From CANKJK01 sp964400405 (GTDB lineage: Bacteria > Acidobacteriota > Vicinamibacteria > Vicinamibacterales > UBA2999), in assembly GCA_964400405.1 (NCBI GenBank), contig CAYNUO010000057.1, positions 1 through 20,227 of the forward strand: DNA of 20,227 nt. The letters run 5' to 3'. This document shows positions 1 through 6,502 of the stretch, piece by piece. Under the pieces are notes generated by a model that saw nothing but the letters and a program-made list of their open reading frames with translations, was not told the origin of the DNA and ran no database searches. Made by a program: the position numbers and the translations under genes. The stretch's first letter is position 1. Each line of letters begins with the position of its first letter.

Positions 1-233
1 CTGCGCTCGGTTGTCGGTTCGTGACGGCTTCCGTCACCGCGCACCGACCTTCGGTCGGCGCGACGGTGGGCAAATCCCTGCGTTCACGCCTTCCGGTTTC
101 GCGCGGCTCGGTGCGCACACCGCGACCGGCACCGAATCCCGGCGTCTACTTCACCCTCGCCTTCTCGCCGCGCTCGCCTCTCTATCCTTCGCTTCGCTCG
201 GATTTCTGGATGCGCTGCAGCCGCTTTCGCGGG
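1..233. repeat. Hairpin-rich non-coding segment
   Basis: I see no convincing gene here; reading frames are open only because GC is high. The segment has three compact inverted repeats: 21-37 (7-bp stem GTGACGG, 3-base loop), 44-58 (6-bp stem CCGACC, loop TTC) and 109-122 (5-bp stem CGGTG, loop CGCA). It also contains AATCCCTGCGT (73-83), CCGAATCCC (near 133-141) and TCGCTTCGCTCG (189-200). All three words recur in the same order around tRNA-Gln near 18471-18633. This looks like a copy or fragment of an intergenic repeat family. The left end may continue outside the window. Confidence 0.5.
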
Positions 234-842
234 TTAGCGAAACGCGGCGAGGACGTCCGGCGGTACGGTGCAACTGATCGTGTTTGTCTTGCCGACGATC
301 TCGATGGTCAGCTCGGCGGTCGGGGCGAATGGAGCGTAACCGTAGGTGAACGACCCGCCACCCGGTTCCAGCAACCTCGACATCGGCGGGATTGCCTTGC
401 CCCCGCGTTTCAGCACGAGGTTGGTGAAGACATTCTTCGAGCCCTTCACCGGCGTGACGCCGATGGTCACGTTCGTGCGCTGCGCCGCGGGATAACTGGG
501 CTGGGGCGCCGGCTGCTTCCGCCGCACCGCGCTCCAGACCTGATGCGCGACCATCTTGTACGGCGTGAAGAAGGCGAGCGCGAAGTCGTCGTTCTTGCAG
601 ACTGCCGTGTCCCAGAAGACGCACGCGGGATCGGCCCCGCCCTGCTTCCCGCAGTCGATCGCGTTGTAGTAGCTCTCCGGGCTGATGGCCGTGATGCCCT
701 TCGTCCACTCAGGCGTCGCGCCCGGACGAGCGGAAGCGGTGATCTGGGCTGACGCGGCCGAGGGTGCCAGTGCACAGAGCGCGGTGGCTGTCAGCAACAC
801 CGCGCGGCCGAAGGCAGAAGCGAGGGCGAAAAGTCGGACCAT
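234..842 (-). CDS. Exported hypothetical protein (202 aa)
   Basis: I do not recognise this family. The first 33 residues form a typical Sec signal peptide: basic MVRL start, a long Ala/Leu-rich core, and a likely cleavage after SAASAQ. The mature part of about 170 residues has four cysteines, three of them clustered (CGKQGGADPAC and VCKNDD) and one near the end (ISCTVPP). This suggests disulfides in the periplasm. The C-terminal half is rich in short Gly/Pro/Val segments, consistent with a beta-sandwich, but that is inference. The ATG at 842 is preferred because a strong -10 box (TATACT, 851-856) ends only 8 nt upstream, so the mRNA would be nearly leaderless; no Shine-Dalgarno sequence is visible. 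It lies downstream of the globin/reductase pair on the same strand but has its own promoter. That it is a real gene is likely; its function is unknown. Confidence 0.7.
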   Translation of the reverse strand: MVRLFALASAFGRAVLLTATALCALAPSAASAQITASARPGATPEWTKGITAISPESYYNAIDCGKQGGADPACVFWDTAVCKNDDFALAFFTPYKMVAHQVWSAVRRKQPAPQPSYPAAQRTNVTIGVTPVKGSKNVFTNLVLKRGGKAIPPMSRLLEPGGGSFTYGYAPFAPTAELTIEIVGKTNTISCTVPPDVLAAFR

Positions 843-850
843 GGCCGCGC

Positions 851-879
851 AGTATACCCAAGCCCCGCGCAGTGCTCAC
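851..879 (-). promoter_or_regulatory. Promoter of the exported hypothetical gene
   Basis: On the minus strand a -10 box TATACT (851-856) lies 17 bp from a weak -35 GTGAGC (874-879, three of six matches to TTGACA). The ATG begins 8 nt after the -10, so transcription should start within a base or two of the start codon. Confidence 0.5.
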
Positions 880-896
880 GCGTTCTGCGGAGAGCG

Positions 897-1673
897 TCAG
901 TTGGCGGTGGTGGGTGGCGGCGCTGTGATGAACGCGTCGGCGCGGATGTCAGACAGCCGTGCGCCCGCGAGGAAGGCCTTCCGTTTCATCTTCTGCACCA
1001 GTACCGGGTCACCGCAGAGGAAGACCTTGTGCCCGTTCAGGCTGGGGAACCGCGCGAAGAGCACGTCATCGAGCGCNNNNNNNNNNNNNNNNNNNNNNNN
1101 NNNNNNNNNNNNNNNNNNNNNNNNNNNNNNNNNNNNNNNNNNNNNNNNNNNNNNNNNNNNNNNNNNNNNNNNNNNNGAGGCGAGCCACTGGCTCATCTGC
1201 CCGCGCGGAAGCACGCGGACGTGGAGCTCCAGCGCTGCCCCGCCAGGGAGATTCGCGATCGAGTAGCTGCGGGCGAGGCCGTCATCCCTGAGCACCGTCA
1301 CGTACTGACCCGCGCGGTACGGGAAGGCCGCGTCAGGTGTGACCCGGACGCGCACGACGTCGCCCGCGAGCGCGTCGACATCGGTGATGGTGGCGGCCAC
1401 GGTCAGCCCCGCGGCGGCGTCAGTCGAGATCGCAAGGTCATCGACCGGATGGGCCATGCAGGCAAGCAGGAAACCCTGCTGCGCGAGCGACGAGCGCAAC
1501 CCGACCTGTGCTCCGGCCGGCGGCGAACCGGAGGTCGCCTTCACGAGACACGACTGGCACGCCCCCGCCCGGCATGAATGGGGCAGGGGAATGCCGGCGC
1601 GCAGGAGTGCGTCGAGGAGTGTCTCGCCCGTCTCAACCGGAACGGCCCGACCGTCGCACTCGATGCGCGCCAT
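897..1673 (-). CDS. [2Fe-2S] ferredoxin/FAD/NAD(P) reductase, interrupted by an assembly gap
   Basis: An electron-transfer flavoprotein that passes electrons from NAD(P)H through FAD to a plant-type [2Fe-2S] cluster. The N-terminal ferredoxin domain has the cluster cysteines C34, C39, C42 and C72 (CX4CX2C plus a distant Cys). The FAD domain shows YRAGQYV and RSYSIAN (the RxYS FAD motif) at about residues 122-142. The C-terminus has the NAD-domain motif VFLCGDPVLVQKMK. The 100 Ns remove most of the NAD-binding domain. Relatives of this architecture (CDP-6-deoxyglucoseen reductase or oxygenase reductase type) are about 330-340 residues, and only about 225 real residues are present, so the true gap is probably nearer 300 bases. 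The start at 1673 lies 6 nt after the stop of the globin gene, so the two are almost certainly co-transcribed, and the reductase may reduce the globin. Its specific partner is inferred from position only. Confidence 0.85.
   Translation of the reverse strand: MARIECDGRAVPVETGETLLDALLRAGIPLPHSCRAGACQSCLVKATSGSPPAGAQVGLRSSLAQQGFLLACMAHPVDDLAISTDAAAGLTVAATITDVDALAGDVVRVRVTPDAAFPYRAGQYVTVLRDDGLARSYSIANLPGGAALELHVRVLPRGQMSQWLAXXXXXXXXXXXXXXXXXXXXXXXXXXXXXXXXXXALDDVLFARFPSLNGHKVFLCGDPVLVQKMKRKAFLAGARLSDIRADAFITAPPPTTAN
1077..1176. other. Assembly gap (100 Ns)
   Basis: Exactly 100 Ns inside the reductase gene. The round length indicates a placeholder and not a measured distance. The flanks stay in one frame across it, so the true missing length should be 1 modulo 3, as 100 is. 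Confidence 0.95.
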
Positions 1674-1679
1674 GGCGTG

Positions 1680-2051
1680 CTAGGCCTTGGAGCGGCTCAG
1701 AACGTCGTCGCGGACGGAGTTCGCGAGCGCCGCGACCTGGGCGATCTGCGCGTCGTTCGCGCCAAGTTCCTTCAGGACGCCACCAAGATGCTCGATGACG
1801 ACGTCCACGTGCGAGTCGTTGAGCCCTTTCGACACGAGCGGCGCGTGGGCCGTCCGCATGTCCTTACCGGTGTAGTTGTTCGGTCCGCCCAGCACCATGG
1901 TCAGGAATGCCTTCTGCTTGGCGGCCTGCCGATCCATGTCCACGCTGTCGAAGAAGCGCGCCACCCGGTCGTCCGCCAGCATGCGCCGATAGAAGATGTC
2001 GACGGCCTTGTCCACCGCCGCCGCGCCACCGAGTTCGTCATACAGAGCCAT
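1680..2051 (-). CDS. glbN: Group I truncated haemoglobin (123 aa)
   Basis: A small haem protein of the 2-on-2 globin fold, about the usual length for group I. These proteins bind O2 and NO and often act in NO dioxygenation. Visible landmarks are the N-terminal LYDELGG motif, Tyr21 in DIFYRRML (the B10 distal tyrosine region), the FF pair at 33-34, Gln46 in the distal E helix, the GGP motif at 55-57 and the proximal histidine His69 in MRTAHAPL. The start at 2051 is supported by a strong Shine-Dalgarno GGAGG (2059-2063) 7 nt upstream. The gene is first in a unit with the ferredoxin/FAD reductase, 6 nt downstream, which could re-reduce the haem. The promoter carries a palindrome in a repressor-like position. 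Family assignment is firm; an NO-detoxification role is inferred from family and neighbour. Confidence 0.93.
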   Translation of the reverse strand: MALYDELGGAAAVDKAVDIFYRRMLADDRVARFFDSVDMDRQAAKQKAFLTMVLGGPNNYTGKDMRTAHAPLVSKGLNDSHVDVVIEHLGGVLKELGANDAQIAQVAALANSVRDDVLSRSKA

Positions 2052-2081
2052 CGTCCGTCCTCCACAAGAAGTGAGACGTGA

Positions 2082-2111
2082 AATCTAGCACTTAGAATAC
2101 CTGTATTACAA
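2082..2111 (-). promoter_or_regulatory. Globin promoter with embedded 20-bp palindrome
   Basis: On the minus strand TTGTAA (2106-2111) and TAGATT (2082-2087) are spaced 18 bp, a reasonable sigma-70 promoter. A palindrome of form TTnnAATACnnGTATTnnAA occupies 2092-2111, covering the -35 and most of the spacer. This is where a repressor would block RNA polymerase. The size and AT-rich half-sites resemble sites of Rrf2-family regulators such as NsrR, but the regulator is not in the window and the match is by eye. Confidence 0.5.
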
Positions 2112-2140
2112 CCGTCGCGTCGCCCGGGTACCATGCAGGC

Positions 2141-2590
2141 ATGGCACAGCCTGTTCCCGAACCCGTCGATCCGGCGCGCGTCCGTGAGTACGCGCAGGTC
2201 ATCGTCGACGCGGACAAGTTCCCCGTTCTGGCGACCGTCGACCCCTCCGGCCAGCCGCGGCTGCGGCCGGTCTCGCCCGTCCGGACCGACGGCCTGACCG
2301 TCTACGTCGCCAATCTGAAGCGGTACGGCAAGACGGCCGATATCGCGGCGAATCCGCGAGTCGAGCTCTGTTACGTGAACAAGGCGCACGACCAGGTGCG
2401 GTTGACCGGGGTCGCCGAGGTCGTGACGGACCAGGCGCTGCTGCAGGACATCTGGAACGAGAACCCGCTCCTGAAGCACTACCTCGGGACGCCGGACAAT
2501 CCGGAGTTGCTGATCTACCGTGTGCGGCCCGTCCAGGTCCGTTTCATGCGGGAGTGGGCGCTCGAGTACTTCGACGTCCCGCTGACGTAG
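2141..2590 (+). CDS. PNPOx-like FMN-binding split-barrel protein (149 aa)
   Basis: Belongs to the pyridoxamine 5'-phosphate oxidase-like split-barrel superfamily, in which dimers bind FMN, F420 or haem at the subunit interface. The sequence fits: a helix, then FPVLATVDPSGQPRLRPVSPV (residues 26-46, the first strands and cofactor loop), LTVYVANLKRYGKTADIAANPRVELCYV (about 51-78), then VRLTGVAEVV and the closing FMREWALEYFD. KTADIAANPRV is the usual 'K...l..nP.v' segment of general-stress-protein-26-like members. The ATG at 2141 has only a weak upstream purine stretch (GCAGG). The gene diverges from the globin across 89 bp that hold the palindrome, so the same regulator could control both. Substrate and cofactor cannot be told from sequence; a true PdxH role is unlikely because the protein is short. 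Confidence 0.85.
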   Translation: MAQPVPEPVDPARVREYAQVIVDADKFPVLATVDPSGQPRLRPVSPVRTDGLTVYVANLKRYGKTADIAANPRVELCYVNKAHDQVRLTGVAEVVTDQALLQDIWNENPLLKHYLGTPDNPELLIYRVRPVQVRFMREWALEYFDVPLT

Positions 2591-2619
2591 GCGCGACCGG
2601 CGCGCCGTCCGGCCACGCG

Positions 2620-4005
2620 TCAGTCGACGCCGAAGGCCAGCAGTACGTTCCCGGGGCCGTTGCCGCCGATGGCGGAATAGCCCGAGTTCATGAAGAACAT
2701 GCCGCCGGCCACCACCGGGCCAGGGCCGTTCAGAGCGCCGCCGCGCGCCTTCAATCCGTTGACGGTCGAGTACTCCCGCGCGGAGCTGTACTGCCACAGA
2801 ATCCGGCCGTCCTCCGCGGAGTAGGCCCGCATCACGCCGTCCAGCGTGCCCGCGAACACCACGCCGGGGATCGCGGTGACGGCAGCTGGCTGAGCCGGCT
2901 GACACGGGACGTCCGCCAGACACGCCGGCCGCGTGCTCCACACCTTCTCGCCGGTTTCGAGCTTCACGGCCGTGAGGCCCCCGGCATCCTGCCCGGCGAA
3001 CTGGTCGGCCGTCGCGAAGAACGCGTACCGCTCGTCGGCTGCCGGCCCGAACTGCACGCCGCCGCTGGCGCTGCCTTTTCCGACGCGCTGCTGCCACAGG
3101 ATGGCGCCCTGGTTGTCCGGGTCGAAGCCCCACGCGATGCCGGACTTCTGCCCCGCGGTCAGGATCTCCCTCCCGTTCGGCAGACGCCTGAGGATCGGGT
3201 TGCTGCCGAAGTCGTGATCCGGGCCCAGTGTTTCCGGGCAGGTCTCGGATCTGGTCGGGACCGGCTTGCCCGGGCAGCCGACCAGCCACACGTCGGCCGC
3301 GGTGACCTGCTTCGCCCACCTGCGCTTGCCGGTCCTCAGATCGAACGCGACGATGGCGTCGCTGCTGCCCTCGGCGGGCTCGCTGTAGGCGTCACCCGTC
3401 GCCACGTAGAGAACCCCGCGCCTGCGGTCGATCGTCGGCGCGGACCACACGGCCGCACCCGACGGTCCGTACAGCTGCGTGCCGGCGGATGTCCTGCGCG
3501 TCGGCTTCGGTTCGACGGGAATCGTGTAGCCCTTCCAGAGCTGCTTGCCGGTCGCACCGTCGAACGCGGTGACGCTGCCGCGGAACGTGCAGCAGGCGTA
3601 TGACGGATGCCCTCCGGCCGCTTCTTCGAGCGACGACATCGGCACGTAGAGACGCCCCTCGTGCAGGGTCGGCGCGCCGGTGATGCGCGCGAAAGCATGG
3701 GCGTCCGCCTTGTGCGTCCAGAGCAGCTCGCCGGTCGATGCATCCACCGCGTAGACGTTCGCGAGGATGTCGCCGAAGTAGACCGCCTGCCGCGCCGAGC
3801 GCCCCTTGCCGATGGCGCCGACGCTGATCGCCGTCCGCACGCCACCCCTGGCCTGGAAGGACCAGTGGACGCAGCCGGACTTCGCGTCGAGCGCGTAGAC
3901 CCAACCGCCGTCGGATCCCGCGTAGACGCGACCACCGACGACTGCCGGCTGGCCGTACGCCGAGGCCGCGCCGGGGAAGCCGAACGCCCACTTGAGCGTC
4001 AGGCC
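2620..4005 (-). CDS. PQQ-type beta-propeller dehydrogenase-like protein, 5' end lost in gap
   Basis: About 460 residues of a propeller protein built from repeated 'G.vyal.a.tG...W' blades, for example GWVYALDAKSGCVHW, VYAVDASTGELLW, VTAFDGATGKQLW, IVAFDLRTGKRRW and LTAVKLETGEKVW. A vicinal cysteine pair in YACCTFRGS is a hallmark of quinoproteins of the methanol/polyvinyl-alcohol dehydrogenase group, in which it lies near the PQQ cofactor. The frame stays open upstream from the GTG at 3840 to the gap edge with clear blade sequence, so GTG 3840 is internal. The true start, probably with a signal peptide and perhaps a cytochrome c domain, lies in the gap. It would act in the periplasm, oxidising an alcohol and passing electrons to a cytochrome. 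The family is well supported; the substrate is unknown. The stop is at 2620-2622. Confidence 0.85.
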   Translation of the reverse strand, partial: GLTLKWAFGFPGAASAYGQPAVVGGRVYAGSDGGWVYALDAKSGCVHWSFQARGGVRTAISVGAIGKGRSARQAVYFGDILANVYAVDASTGELLWTHKADAHAFARITGAPTLHEGRLYVPMSSLEEAAGGHPSYACCTFRGSVTAFDGATGKQLWKGYTIPVEPKPTRRTSAGTQLYGPSGAAVWSAPTIDRRRGVLYVATGDAYSEPAEGSSDAIVAFDLRTGKRRWAKQVTAADVWLVGCPGKPVPTRSETCPETLGPDHDFGSNPILRRLPNGREILTAGQKSGIAWGFDPDNQGAILWQQRVGKGSASGGVQFGPAADERYAFFATADQFAGQDAGGLTAVKLETGEKVWSTRPACLADVPCQPAQPAAVTAIPGVVFAGTLDGVMRAYSAEDGRILWQYSSAREYSTVNGLKARGGALNGPGPVVAGGMFFMNSGYSAIGGNGPGNVLLAFGVD

Positions 4006-4105
4006 NNNNNNNNNNNNNNNNNNNNNNNNNNNNNNNNNNNNNNNNNNNNNNNNNNNNNNNNNNNNNNNNNNNNNNNNNNNNNNNNNNNNNNNNNNNNNNN
4101 NNNNN
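4006..4105. other. Assembly gap (100 Ns)
   Basis: Exactly 100 Ns, so the length is a placeholder. It hides the 5' end of the propeller gene, the divergent intergenic region and the -35 box of the NUDIX gene. Confidence 0.95.
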
Positions 4106-4118
4106 ATCGCGGCGGCCT

Positions 4119-4124
4119 ATAGTA
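4119..4124 (+). promoter_or_regulatory. -10 box 6 nt before the NUDIX start
   Basis: TATAGT is followed by six bases and then the GTG start at 4130. Transcription should therefore begin at or next to the start codon, giving a leaderless mRNA. The expected -35 position (about 4096-4101) falls in the N gap, so the promoter cannot be fully checked. Confidence 0.5.
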
Positions 4125-4129
4125 CTGCC

Positions 4130-4978
4130 GTGACCTCCGTCGCAACCCCCCGTCCCGCAACCACCGTCGTCGTGCTCCGGCCGTCGGCCTCGCGCTTTGA
4201 TGTCTGCCTCGTGCGCCGTCACGACGAAGTTGCATTCATGGGTGGCGCCCATGTGTTTCCCGGCGGACGGCTGGACGACGGCGACCGGCTCACCGATGCC
4301 TCGCCGGTGTGCGACGGGCTGGACACTGCCGCGGGACAGATTCACGACCTCGCGCCGGATCAGGGCGTGGCGCATCACGTCGGGGCGATCCGGGAGCTCT
4401 TCGAGGAAGCGGGACTCCTGCTCGCGCGGCCCGTCTCGGGCACGGCACCGTCCCCGGCCGAACTGGCCGCCCAGCGGACCGCGCTGATGAACGGCGCGAC
4501 ATCCATCGGCCCGATCGCGCGCGCGCTCGACGTCCGGCTCTCGTGTCAGGCGCTCACCTACTTCGCCAACTGGCAGACACCGGAGAGCGAAGCGAAGCGT
4601 TACGACGTCCGCTTCTTCCTGGCTCGCGCGCCGGAAAATCAGGCTGCGTCCCACGACGGCCACGAAACGACGGAGAGCCTGTGGATCGACCCGGCCGACG
4701 CCACGGCGCGCTGCCGGAAGGGGGAGCTGCTGCTGGCGCCGCCGACATGGACGACGCTCCGCTGGCTGGACCGGTTCGCGACGGTTGACGAGGCGCTGGC
4801 CTGGGCGCGCGCCCAGCGGCCGAGCCGCGTGCAGCCGCGGCTGTTCGAGGTGGAGGGGCAGCGGATGCTGGCGCTCCCGGGAGACACGGTGTTCCCGCCG
4901 GTCGACGGGTTCGACACGCCGCGGGAAACCCGCTTTCACTTCAGCGACGGGCGCTGGCGCCCGGTCGTCGCGGGCTGA
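4130..4978 (+). CDS. NUDIX hydrolase, NUDT19-like (282 aa)
   Basis: A NUDIX-fold pyrophosphohydrolase. The N-terminus shows a beta strand (TTVVVLRPS), then FMGGAHVFPGGRLDDGD (about residues 39-55). After an insertion of roughly 35 residues comes the catalytic helix AIRELFEEAGLLL (REUXEEXGU, Mg2+ binding). The long insertion inside the NUDIX box and the overall length match the NUDT19/RP2 subgroup, whose animal members hydrolyse CoA esters; that substrate is not established for bacteria. The GTG at 4130 is chosen because upstream codons run into the gap without family-like sequence and a -10 box sits 6 nt before it. The stop is only 3 nt from the stop of convergent hemH. A GC-rich inverted repeat in the hemH 3' end (4995-5019) may end its transcript. 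The family is firm; the substrate is unknown. Confidence 0.85.
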   Translation: MTSVATPRPATTVVVLRPSASRFDVCLVRRHDEVAFMGGAHVFPGGRLDDGDRLTDASPVCDGLDTAAGQIHDLAPDQGVAHHVGAIRELFEEAGLLLARPVSGTAPSPAELAAQRTALMNGATSIGPIARALDVRLSCQALTYFANWQTPESEAKRYDVRFFLARAPENQAASHDGHETTESLWIDPADATARCRKGELLLAPPTWTTLRWLDRFATVDEALAWARAQRPSRVQPRLFEVEGQRMLALPGDTVFPPVDGFDTPRETRFHFSDGRWRPVVAG

Positions 4979-4981
4979 GAT

Positions 4982-6013
4982 CTATCGCGGATGGCCGGGC
5001 GGGCCGCCTGGCCGCCCGGGAACGGTTGCTGCGCCGGGGGGCGCCGGTGGCGCGACGATGCGCAACGGGCGCCCGCGCCCCGCGCGCGTGATCGTGCGCA
5101 TGACCACATCCGCCATCATGTCGATGAAGACCGGGTCCGCGTTCGCCGCTTCCGCGCGCGCCATCTCGATGCCGAGCCCGCGGCATACCGTGGCCGCCTC
5201 TTCGTCCAGATCCCAGAGCACTTCGATGTGGTCGCAGACGAAGCCGATCGGCGAGATCACCGCCGCCCGGAGCCCCTTCGCGTGCTCACCACGCAGGTAG
5301 TCGCAGATGTCCGGCTCCAGCCACGGATCCTCCGGACGCCCGCTGCGGCTCTGATAAACCACCGCCCAGTCGCGCATGCCAGCACGCTCGGCGACGAGCG
5401 CCGCCCCAGCCCTGAGCTGCGTCTCGTACCGGGACTTCGCTGCCATCGACGCAGGGATGCTGTGCGCCGTGAAGATGAGTCGCGCCGTGCTCCGGCTCTC
5501 GGGCGAGAGCCGGGCGAGCGCCGCCCGCACGTGGAGCGCGTTGGCTTCGATGAAGAGCTCGTGGTCGAACCAGCTGTCCGCGTACGTCACCTGGACGTCG
5601 GGGCGGTCTTCTTCGCGCAGCACCGCCCGCGCGGCCTCGACGTTCTCCCGGTACTGCTGGCAGCTTGAATACGAGTGCTGGGCCGCCGCGATGAAGCCGA
5701 CCACGTGCCGCACGCCGGCTGCCGACATCGCCCGGAACGTGTCCGCCAGCAGCGGATGCCAGTTGCGCATGCCCACGTAGACCGGAAGCGGCGCGCCGGC
5801 CGCGGCCAGCCGATCGCGCAGGCCATCCGCCTGCCGCTGGGTCAGTTCGGTGATCGGCGACACGCCGCCGAAGTGCTCGTAGTGCTTCGCCACCGCCTCG
5901 ACGCGATCGGGCGCTACACGCCGGCCACGGAGCACGTTGGCGAGAAACGGGCGGATGTCGTCTGGCCCCTGTGGTCCGCCAAAGGAGACGATCAGGGTCG
6001 CGTCGAAGCGCAT
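4982..6013 (-). CDS. hemH: Ferrochelatase (343 aa)
   Basis: Inserts Fe2+ into a porphyrin in the last part of haem synthesis. Landmarks are LIVSFGGPQGPDD at the N-terminus, HFGGVSPI (47-54), catalytic His184 in FTAHSIP, YQSRSG...DPWLEPD (220-235) and Glu264 in GFVCDHIEVLWDLD. The last segment and the QSRSG/WLEPD pattern resemble the coproporphyrin-type enzymes of Actinobacteria and Firmicutes (CpfC) more than the proteobacterial type. There is no C-terminal iron-sulfur cluster motif. The ATG at 6013 is the correct start: the frame remains open upstream to 6136 but would read through the tRNA-Ser gene, and MRFDATL aligns with family N-termini. The last about 22 residues form a Pro/Gly/Arg-rich tail (APPAPPGAA...) that I would not expect in the core enzyme. 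The tRNA ends 15 nt upstream, so a shared transcript is likely. Confidence 0.93.
   Translation of the reverse strand: MRFDATLIVSFGGPQGPDDIRPFLANVLRGRRVAPDRVEAVAKHYEHFGGVSPITELTQRQADGLRDRLAAAGAPLPVYVGMRNWHPLLADTFRAMSAAGVRHVVGFIAAAQHSYSSCQQYRENVEAARAVLREEDRPDVQVTYADSWFDHELFIEANALHVRAALARLSPESRSTARLIFTAHSIPASMAAKSRYETQLRAGAALVAERAGMRDWAVVYQSRSGRPEDPWLEPDICDYLRGEHAKGLRAAVISPIGFVCDHIEVLWDLDEEAATVCRGLGIEMARAEAANADPVFIDMMADVVMRTITRAGRGRPLRIVAPPAPPGAATVPGRPGGPPGHPR
4995..5019. terminator. GC-rich inverted repeat at the convergent NUDIX/hemH ends
   Basis: CCGGGCGG (4995-5002) pairs with CCGCCCGG (5012-5019) across a 9-base loop. It lies just after the NUDIX stop, inside the last codons of hemH. There is no T-tract, so an intrinsic terminator is only a possibility. 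Confidence 0.35.
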
Positions 6014-6028
6014 CTTGTCTGGGGAATC

Positions 6029-6122
6029 TGGCGGTGAGGCAGGGATTCGAACCCTGGGTACAGGTTTAAGCCCGTACAACGGTTTAGCAAACCGCCGCTT
6101 TCGGCCACTCAGCCACCTCACC
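6029..6122 (-). tRNA. tRNA-Ser (GCU anticodon)
   Basis: Class II tRNA, 94 nt including an encoded CCA. The acceptor stem GGTGAGG (6116-6122) pairs with CCTCACC (6033-6039 on the plus strand as ggtgagg). The anticodon stem-loop GGTTTGCTAAACC carries GCT, reading AGC/AGU codons. A long variable arm (GTTG through TACGGGCTTAAACCTGTACC) is typical of serine tRNAs. The T arm CAGGGTTCGAATCCCTG is canonical. It is followed by G and CCA (6029-6031). Its 3' end is 15 nt from the hemH start codon. Confidence 0.96.
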
Positions 6123-6427
6123 GTGAGGACTCTCAAGCATTCCAGGGATTCTTCGACCCGGTTCCAGCCAGCACCCCCCCGAGTGTCACGGAAAGTGTCT
6201 AACCGACCCCGGCCCGCTCTATCCCGTCGCGTCCAGGAGACTCACGTCATTGTAGCGCCCAAATGCACTCTGGCGTGATCCGATCCAGTGGACGGGCTTC
6301 TTACGCTACGTGAGTCACGGTGCGGCGCTCAAGGGCGGCCGGGCCATATGGCCGAGGAGCGAGAGGCCGAAGGACGTGGCATGATCGGCTCTCGATCGAG
6401 TAACGACGGCAGCCTGCCTTGGTTCGT

Positions 6428-6433
6428 TACACT
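6428..6433 (+). promoter_or_regulatory. Candidate -10 box of the cytochrome operon
   Basis: TACACT matches four of six bases of the sigma-70 -10 consensus. A start about 7 nt downstream would give a leader of about 63 nt with a hairpin before the Shine-Dalgarno. No convincing -35 is present, so an activator or another sigma factor may be involved. Confidence 0.25.
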
Positions 6434-6455
6434 GCGACGCATCTGTGAACACGCG

Positions 6456-6477
6456 GGCGACACCTTTTCGGTGTGCC
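6456..6477 (+). promoter_or_regulatory. Hairpin in the cytochrome mRNA leader
   Basis: GGC, a bulged G, then ACACC (6456-6464) pairs with GGTGT-GCC (6470-6477) around loop TTTTC. The 8-bp stem ends 10 nt before the Shine-Dalgarno GAGAGG (6488-6493). It might stabilise the mRNA or modulate translation; no known riboswitch is recognised. Confidence 0.35.
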
Positions 6478-6502
6478 CTGGGTCCTTGAGAGGCAGACAT
6501 CG

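Larger units (their letters stand above)
6123..6502. other. 380-bp divergent intergenic region
   Basis: It separates tRNA-Ser/hemH (-) from the octaheme cytochrome gene (+). I see no gene. On the minus strand TACAAT (6249-6254) is a possible -10 for the tRNA/hemH transcript, without a good -35. On the plus strand TACACT (6428-6433) is a possible -10 for the cytochrome gene, also with a weak -35. The 8-mer GACTCACG occurs at 6239-6246 and inverted at 6309-6316. An untranslated-leader hairpin lies at 6456-6477. Confidence 0.5.

Noticed and set aside
21..752. Long plus-strand frame over the first kilobase
   Set aside because: It is antisense to the exported hypothetical gene, is very rich in Arg and Ala, and has no recognisable domain; open frames on the wrong strand are common at this GC.
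1901..3319. Long minus-strand frame spanning the PNPOx-like and propeller genes
   Set aside because: Its product is low-complexity Arg/Gly-rich and it overlaps three genes that have clear family motifs.
6014..6136. N-terminal extension of hemH to 6136
   Set aside because: The extension is the translation of tRNA-Ser and does not resemble the family's N-terminus.
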